Under the pieces are notes generated by a model. It did no database searches and was not told the origin of the DNA. It saw nothing but the letters and a program-made list of their open reading frames with translations. From Spinellus fusiger (Eukaryota; Mucoromycota; Mucoromycetes; Mucorales; Phycomycetaceae), in the NCBI GenBank assembly GCA_025094145.1, contig JALLLS010000115.1, positions 25,213 through 89,212 of the forward strand: 64,000 nt of DNA, written 5' to 3'. A program made the position numbers and the translations under genes. The stretch's first letter is position 1. Each line of letters starts with the position of its first letter. Positions 59,060-64,000 of the stretch are shown piece by piece.

Positions 59060-59366
59060 TCAACTATTTTCTGGCTTTCAATTAATGGTAAAAAATATCC
59101 CATTTAAAGGATGTGTATACTTTCTTTTTATGGAAATATAGTTAAAAATCAAGAGGTTTATGGATGCAGACCCAAAGATTTTCTGGCCTTCAAGCGATAC
59201 CATCTCCTTCCTTTTACGAGGGACCCATATTTTGCCCTTTTATAGAAATACGTGTAAAATCAAAGGTTTGTGAGTATCCAAATTAGTATTTCCTTTTGTA
59301 GAATACCTCAATATCAAATTGTATTATCAATGGAATATAGTGTTTATGAATAATATTGTTTATTAC
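59060..59366 (+). repeat. dispersed repeat, copy B, with a decayed tandem unit
   Basis: Positions 59172-59366 match copy A (11336-11529) in the same orientation; the final 75 bases are almost identical. Immediately upstream, 59065-59165 is a more diverged version of the first half (TTTCTGGCTTTCA, TTTTTATGGAAATATAGTTAAAAATC), suggesting two tandem units of about 110 bp. Non-coding. Confidence 0.8.
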
Positions 59367-59764
59367 AGTTCAAAGTATTTTTTATTTTTGGGTGTTGATT
59401 GCTATTCGCGCATTGGGCATGTTAGCCACCCTATGAGAACTTTTGAAAAAATAGAATAAACATTAAAACACTTCAAATACGAAAGTGAAAAAAAGAATGC
59501 AAATGAATGGGAAACAGAAGGACCGAGAAATACAAAACCTCAGATGAGGGAAAAATGATGAAAAATGAGAAATGATGGTAAAATGAGAATTATGAATAGA
59601 CATCCAAAAGGCCATAAAGTCAGCAAGGAAACCAGGACACCAAAAAGATAACCGTCATCCTGTGGCGATTCGAAATACAACGAGGGATACTTAGAGCAAC
59701 TCGGACAATCCTGAGGACACAAATACAGCAACTACACTAGCAGCTTCTGGCTTTGCTAAACGGG

Positions 59765-62371
59765 TTAAGAATGGGTGGTAGAGGAGAGATCGGAGGAGAA
59801 GTGAGGATACAGCGTCTGTTGCTGCAGGAGTCTTTGCACTCTATGGCGGCGTTGGCGTTCCCGCTCAACACACCCATCAGCAGCCTCAATGAGCAGGCTA
59901 CCAGCTGATGGCTCTACCTTAAAGTCTCGAGTAGACGTGGCTCGATCAATGGCTTGCAGCAGTATTAACAAACTGGGCCAAAGGTCTCGCCATTTAACAA
60001 AAGACTTAACCGTGCGCGGCAGAAGATTTAGACAATAGTCAATTGGATGAACGTCTTGTGGTGGTGCAGGAACTAAGAAGAACAAGAACGTGGAGCGTTC
60101 ATGGTCAACAAATGTGCAAGTGAGAAAGTGGTCCCGATTGGCAGATGGGTGGCCACATTGGCAAGGAACTGAAGGTGTTGGTGGTAACCAAGCAATCCTC
60201 CATTTTAGTAGACGATGTCTTTCTTTGCGCGTGCACGGTAGTAGAAGAATTGGATCCCAAACAGGTCTACATAGTCCACGGGTTACCGTCACCAGCGGAT
60301 TCTTGCCACGTACTAGACTAGTAATTTCACTTTGAAGACGTTCAAGATAAGCTACTTTTAATGGATATTTAGGAGGGTTGTGAGCCCGTCCTATTCTTTG
60401 AGCATTTTGCCAGAGTACATTGCCACGTAGCTTAATCCATCTGGCTTTACTCTGGGGTGCTTCAAGCTGCGGGACAAGGCACCAGAGGAGGGTGTCTTCA
60501 GGAAGGGTAGCTGCGCGCTCAACAAATTTGGCTTGCAGATAAAGAAAACGAGAGTATATGTTAGGGAGGGCAGCTAATTGGGCAACCTGGATCGTTCCAA
60601 ACCTAGCAGTAGCAGATCTAGCAAGACAAAGTCTCAGACAAGCAGACTGACAGATTTGTAGCGGGCGGATGCCTAGTCTATTGACATTACAAATAGCCAA
60701 CCCATACTCAAGGATAGGCCGAACAAAAACAGTATACGCTCTTAGGGCTGCTGTAATCCCAAAGCCATACATGTTTACACCCATTCCTCTCAGCTTTTGC
60801 ATTACTGCAATTGCCTTGACTTGTGAGTGTGAGAAAAGTGCGTCTTGGTTAATACCTTGACGTGAAAAGGGGATACCAAGGTACTTGAAAGTATCACAGG
60901 TTGGAAGCTCGTTGCCATAGAGGTAAAACGGCACATTGGCCGGGGCATTGAGTACTTCACATTTGGAGGGACTCCATTTGTAACCAAGGAGGGTCGAGTG
61001 AATTTCGGCAAGTGTCAGCATTCGATGTATATCTTCTGGGCAGCCCATAAGAGCCACATCATCAGCATACAACAAACAATTCACAGGAGCCCAAGTAACA
61101 GTGACATGAGACGGACTGTAAGAGGAATCTGACGACTCAGAAGAGTCATCCGAAACTGTAGAAGTAAGAAAAGGATTGTGAAGGGAATTCTGTAACTCGT
61201 CAAGCAATGCGTGAACAGTTGCCTGTGGGGAAGCAAAAGAGAAAGGATTTCGAGCACAGAGATTAATGGACCGTCCCATGGTAGGTGGGTGCATACCAAC
61301 CAGTATTGGGGATACCGAAGCAAACCTCAAGAAACGTGGAAGAGTATCAATGAAAATAGAATAAAGGAATGGAGAAAGAATACTACCCTGTAAGACTCCT
61401 CGTTTAGGTGCAATGTCCCGGGATGCTACATTTTTCAGAATCACATTCACCACAATGTCATCAAACAAATTCTGTAGTAGCAAGAGCAACGGCTGAGACA
61501 CGAAGGGCATCAGCGACTCCCATATGACAGAGCGTTCCACACTATCATATGCAGCTTTAATATCTAGGAAGACGACGACTGGAGGTTTTGGATCTTGCTC
61601 TCCTGATCCTTGGGCAGCGTACAACCCCATAAGTTCGTGGAGACAGAGGGCCTGGTCTAGAGTTCCACGACGAGCGCGAAATCCACCTTGAGCCATGTCC
61701 AATGCAGGCATGGTCGAAAGGAGCTCCCCAGCTATACATCTTTCTAAGAGCTTACGAAACACCGATGTCAAGCTAATAGGCCAATAGTTACTAGGGTCAT
61801 CCTGCTCTCCTTTGTTTTTGTAAATAGGTACCACCTGTGCTGTTCTCCAGGCCACAGGCGTCCACGACCATCTCCAACACAATGTGAAGATCTGATGTAA
61901 CAGAGGCACTAGCACTCAAACTAGGGGTTTGAGCATTTCTGCTCTAATATGATCAATGCCTGGTGCTTTTCGATTTGGCATCTTTCGAATAGCAGAGTGA
62001 ATAAAGTCTACGTCCCATGGGACTGGATTGTCTTGGAGAATAAACTCCTGACGCTCCTGTCTTTCCGTAGATCCGCCAAACACACTCTCTAGGTGGTCAA
62101 TCATGCGATTGGCAGCATGCCGAGGGCCCTCTGGAGATGACAGGGAAATTGGCGAACGTCTCCGCAGCCTCATTCCTTTCACAGCACTTGTCATCTCTGT
62201 TAAGCCCTTACGGACTTTATCACAAAATACATGCCAGGTTTGTCGTTGTGCTTGCCTTATAGCCTTTTTCAAAGCTAAACACGCTTCCTCATACAAGCGG
62301 TGGGCTTCAATGCGTTCAATATCATTGCCTACCCGTCGTCTAAAACGATAAAGTTCTTGACGACGGTTATA
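59765..62371 (-). pseudogene. non-LTR (LINE) reverse transcriptase, 5'-truncated, one in-frame stop
   Basis: A single reading frame runs from 62371 to the stop at 59765, broken only by TGA at 61916-61918. Upstream of it are basic sequence and MPNRKAPGIDHIRAEMLKP, the usual start of the LINE reverse-transcriptase domain. Downstream are VVPIYKNKGEQDDPSNYWPI, FLDIKAAYDSV (first catalytic Asp), GSILSPFLYSIFI, LLYADDVAL (catalytic YADD), a thumb region and a C-terminal Cys/His motif CQCGHPSANRDHFLTC. No endonuclease domain is seen, because the 5' side stops at the Tc1 element beginning at 62380. With only one stop and otherwise open frame, the copy looks young. GC content is higher than in the surrounding DNA. 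Confidence 0.93.
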
Positions 62372-62379
62372 CTATTATA

Positions 62380-62410
62380 CAGTGGCTCGTAGAAAACATA
62401 CGTAGATTTC
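62380..62410. repeat. Tc1 element left terminal inverted repeat
   Basis: About 31 bp beginning CAGTGGCTCGT; pairs with 63704-63734 with several mismatches. Confidence 0.88.
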
Positions 62411-62482
62411 AAATTCAGACCCTAGTTTCTTCCTTAATTTTTTTTTAATTAAACATTCCTCATTTATTGCTTTTCCACCATA

Positions 62483-63557
62483 ATGTCTACCTCATCTAAC
62501 ACCACCAACCAACCCATGAGACCTCTTGGAAACAAGAAGAAAAATATCGATGACTTCACTCGATGCCTCATTGCTCACGAGGCCACTGTAAATGGGACCA
62601 GCCTGGTTGCCATTGCTGCTAGGTTTGGAGTCAGTGCGCAGTCGGTTTCCTTTATCGTAAAGAGATATAAGGAAACTGGCTGCTTCAAGGCCAAGAAGAG
62701 CACTGGGCGCAAGCCCATTCTGACAGAGAGGGACGAGAGAGAAGTTGCCCGCGAAGTGGCAAGAGATTCATTCCAGACAATGAATCAGCTTCGCAGCCAG
62801 ATGACCACCAAAGTGTCCATGAGCACTTTTAGAAAGACGATGAAGATTGGCCTGCTTTCTTCTAGGGTGGTCAAGAAACCTTCTCAGCATCAAGCACAAG
62901 AAGCTGAAGCTTGATTAGGCTAAGGCCCACCTCCACTGGACCGAGGACGACTGGAAGACGGTCATCTGGTCCGATGAGTCCAGATACCAGTTGGTCACCA
63001 CCAACAACCGTACCAGAGTAGTACGAAAAGTGAATGAAGGACTGCTCCCGAAGAACGTCAAGCCCACTGTGAAGTTTGGAGGTGGCAGCGTAATGGTGTG
63101 GGGATCTTTCTCTGGTGAAGGTGTCGGGAGATTGGCGCCTGTGAAGGGCAGTATTGATAGTGCAAGGTACATTGAGATCTTGAAGAAGGAATACTGCCCT
63201 GAGCTGGCCCGACTCAAGGCACTGAATCCAGAGGTGAATTATGTTCTTCAAGAGGACAATGCCAGCTGCCACAAGAGTAGAGAGTCCAGGTTGTGGAAGG
63301 CAAAAGAGACCATTGCCACCCCTCCATGGTGGCCTTCCCAGAGCCCCGATCTCAACCCCATAGAGCACCTTTGGGAGGTTCTTGACAAAGCCATCAGAAA
63401 GAGGATGACCCCAAGAAGTACTCTTCAAGATTTGGAGGTGCTTCTGTTGGAAAAATGGGAGAATATTCCCAAGGACACTACAGACACCCTCATTGCCAGC
63501 ATGGGGCAGAGATGCAAGGCTGTCATTGAGGCCAATGGTGGAAACACCAAACATTAA
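62483..63557 (+). pseudogene. Tc1/mariner transposase with frameshift and nonsense codon
   Basis: The N-terminal frame (62483-62914) has a helix-turn-helix region (GTSLVAIAARFGVSAQSVSFIVKRY read in two parts) and a second DNA-binding part (GRKPILTERDEREVAR). Around 62880 the frame shifts; the other frame then runs LSIKHKKLKLD, a TAG at 62916-62918, and AKAHLHWTEDDW. It continues intact to 63557 with VIWSDESR (first Asp), LQEDNASCHKS (second Asp) and SPDLNPIEHLW (Glu). Counting residues between the second Asp and the Glu gives 35, rather than the 34 typical of Tc1. The lesions make this copy non-autonomous, but it is otherwise well preserved. Confidence 0.93.
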
Positions 63558-63703
63558 TGGTTTCTACCCAATAAAATTATTTTTATTATTCTATTGACCT
63601 TCTTTATACTTCATCCGATTTTGAAGTCTCTACTGTGTGTTTAATGTGTGTTTTTATGACAAAGAATGAGTATTTCCTATTACAGAAGTATATCGGAAAA
63701 TGA

Positions 63704-63734
63704 AAAATCTACGTAAGATTTCCACGAGTCACTG
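63704..63734. repeat. Tc1 element right terminal inverted repeat
   Basis: About 31 bp ending GACTCACTG in the form CACGAGTCACTG; inverted partner of 62380-62410. Confidence 0.88.
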
Positions 63735-63765
63735 TAATAAACAATAAGGCTCTTTCGCGTAATAA

Positions 63766-64000
63766 ATATTACCCCAAAGAGTTATAATAAAATCTACAGC
63801 AAACATTACAATCACCCATCCGTCAACACCAACACCCCCCGCCACCTATATCACACTGGATCCATTAACCACGGACCCCACCTCAGCACCACCCGCCAAA
63901 CCCTTCGAGTTTGGCCTTACCGACGTCCCCACCACCTACGACGTCCCTAAAAGCAGAAAAGAAAAACTGCTTGCCAACGCACCGAGCAGAACCAACGAGG
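63766..64000 (+). CDS. partial open frame at window edge, Pro/Thr-rich, unknown
   Basis: From the stop at 63763-63765 one frame stays open to the window end (78 codons). It reads ITITHPSTPTPPATYITLDP, then PFEFGLTDVPTTYDVPKSRK, then EKLLANAPSRTNE. GC content rises sharply from about 63815, similar to the LINE coding region. There is no ATG in the visible part, so the start is internal, spliced or lost. It could be the gag-like ORF1 of a transposon or an unrelated gene; no family is recognised. Confidence 0.45.
   Translation, partial: MLPQRVIIKSTANITITHPSTPTPPATYITLDPLTTDPTSAPPAKPFEFGLTDVPTTYDVPKSRKEKLLANAPSRTNE

Larger units (their letters stand above)
62380..63734 (+). mobile_element. Tc1/mariner element with terminal inverted repeats and TA flanks
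   Basis: 1355 bp bounded by imperfect inverted ends: CAGTGGCTCGTAGAAAACAT at the left and, as reverse complement, CAGTGACTCGTGGAAATCTT at the right, both continuing into ACGTAGATTT. A TA dinucleotide lies immediately outside each end (62378-62379 and 63735-63736), the standard Tc1 target duplication. The element carries the broken transposase at 62483-63557. It sits directly at the 5' side of the LINE relic, but the DNA beyond its right end does not continue the LINE frame, so it inserted at or near the LINE's truncated end. Confidence 0.92.

Noticed and set aside
1..64000. tRNA genes
   Set aside because: I looked for the T-arm GGTTCGA-type box and matching A box on both strands and found no convincing pair; a covariance-model scan would be decisive.

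Overview
The window looks like nuclear DNA of an early-diverging filamentous fungus, most likely Mucoromycota (Mucorales or close relatives). It has AT-rich intergenic DNA, protein-coding genes cut by many very short introns (about 36-160 nt, GT-AG with one GC-AG case), CT-rich leader regions, fungal forms of conserved eukaryotic proteins, and Tc1/mariner, IS630-like, LINE and Fanzor-type relics. No bacterial operons, CRISPR arrays, rRNA or convincing tRNA genes were found. The taxonomic placement is inference from gene content. Exon coordinates were derived by hand from reading frame, splice consensus and known family sequence; in most multi-exon models the exon lengths sum to a multiple of three.

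1-37 kb is gene-dense. A dead Tc1 transposase fragment (1-588) is followed by a disordered hypothetical protein (3369-4523). Three minus-strand genes lie in tandem: RAE1 (mRNA export), STT3 (oligosaccharyltransferase catalytic subunit) and a PP2A B/Cdc55 regulatory subunit. A Fanzor (TnpB-like) relic precedes CBF5/dyskerin. Then come a TRK potassium transporter, an NBR1-like selective autophagy receptor (PB1, coiled coil, three ZZ fingers, FW, UBA), a Mug190/tricalbin-type SMP-C2 lipid-transfer protein, a Ynd1-type apyrase, an SLC35F5-like transporter, WBP1/OST48 and an SLC49-type MFS transporter.

37-48 kb is gene-poor and built of decayed mobile DNA. It holds an IS630-like transposase with stops and an internal deletion, a possible Rpn/PD-(D/E)XK remnant, another Tc1 remnant, and a pair of nearly identical 458-bp inverted repeats (42063-42520 and 47088-47544). 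These enclose about 4.6 kb with a multi-exon unknown gene (44244-45874) and a small zinc-knuckle ORF.

48-59 kb is ordinary again: GPI1/PIG-Q (14 exons), a fungal transcription-factor-domain protein without a visible zinc cluster, and a 17-exon PlsB/GPAM-type glycerol-3-phosphate acyltransferase. The right end (59-64 kb) carries a dispersed repeat, a 5'-truncated LINE reverse transcriptase broken by one in-frame TGA, a 1355-bp Tc1/mariner element with intact ends but a broken transposase, and an open reading frame running off the window edge.

Several host genes share secretory-pathway and ER/Golgi glycosylation roles: STT3 and WBP1 are subunits of one enzyme, GPI1 starts GPI-anchor synthesis, and the Ynd1-type apyrase supports Golgi nucleotide-sugar exchange. 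They are separate transcription units, not an operon.
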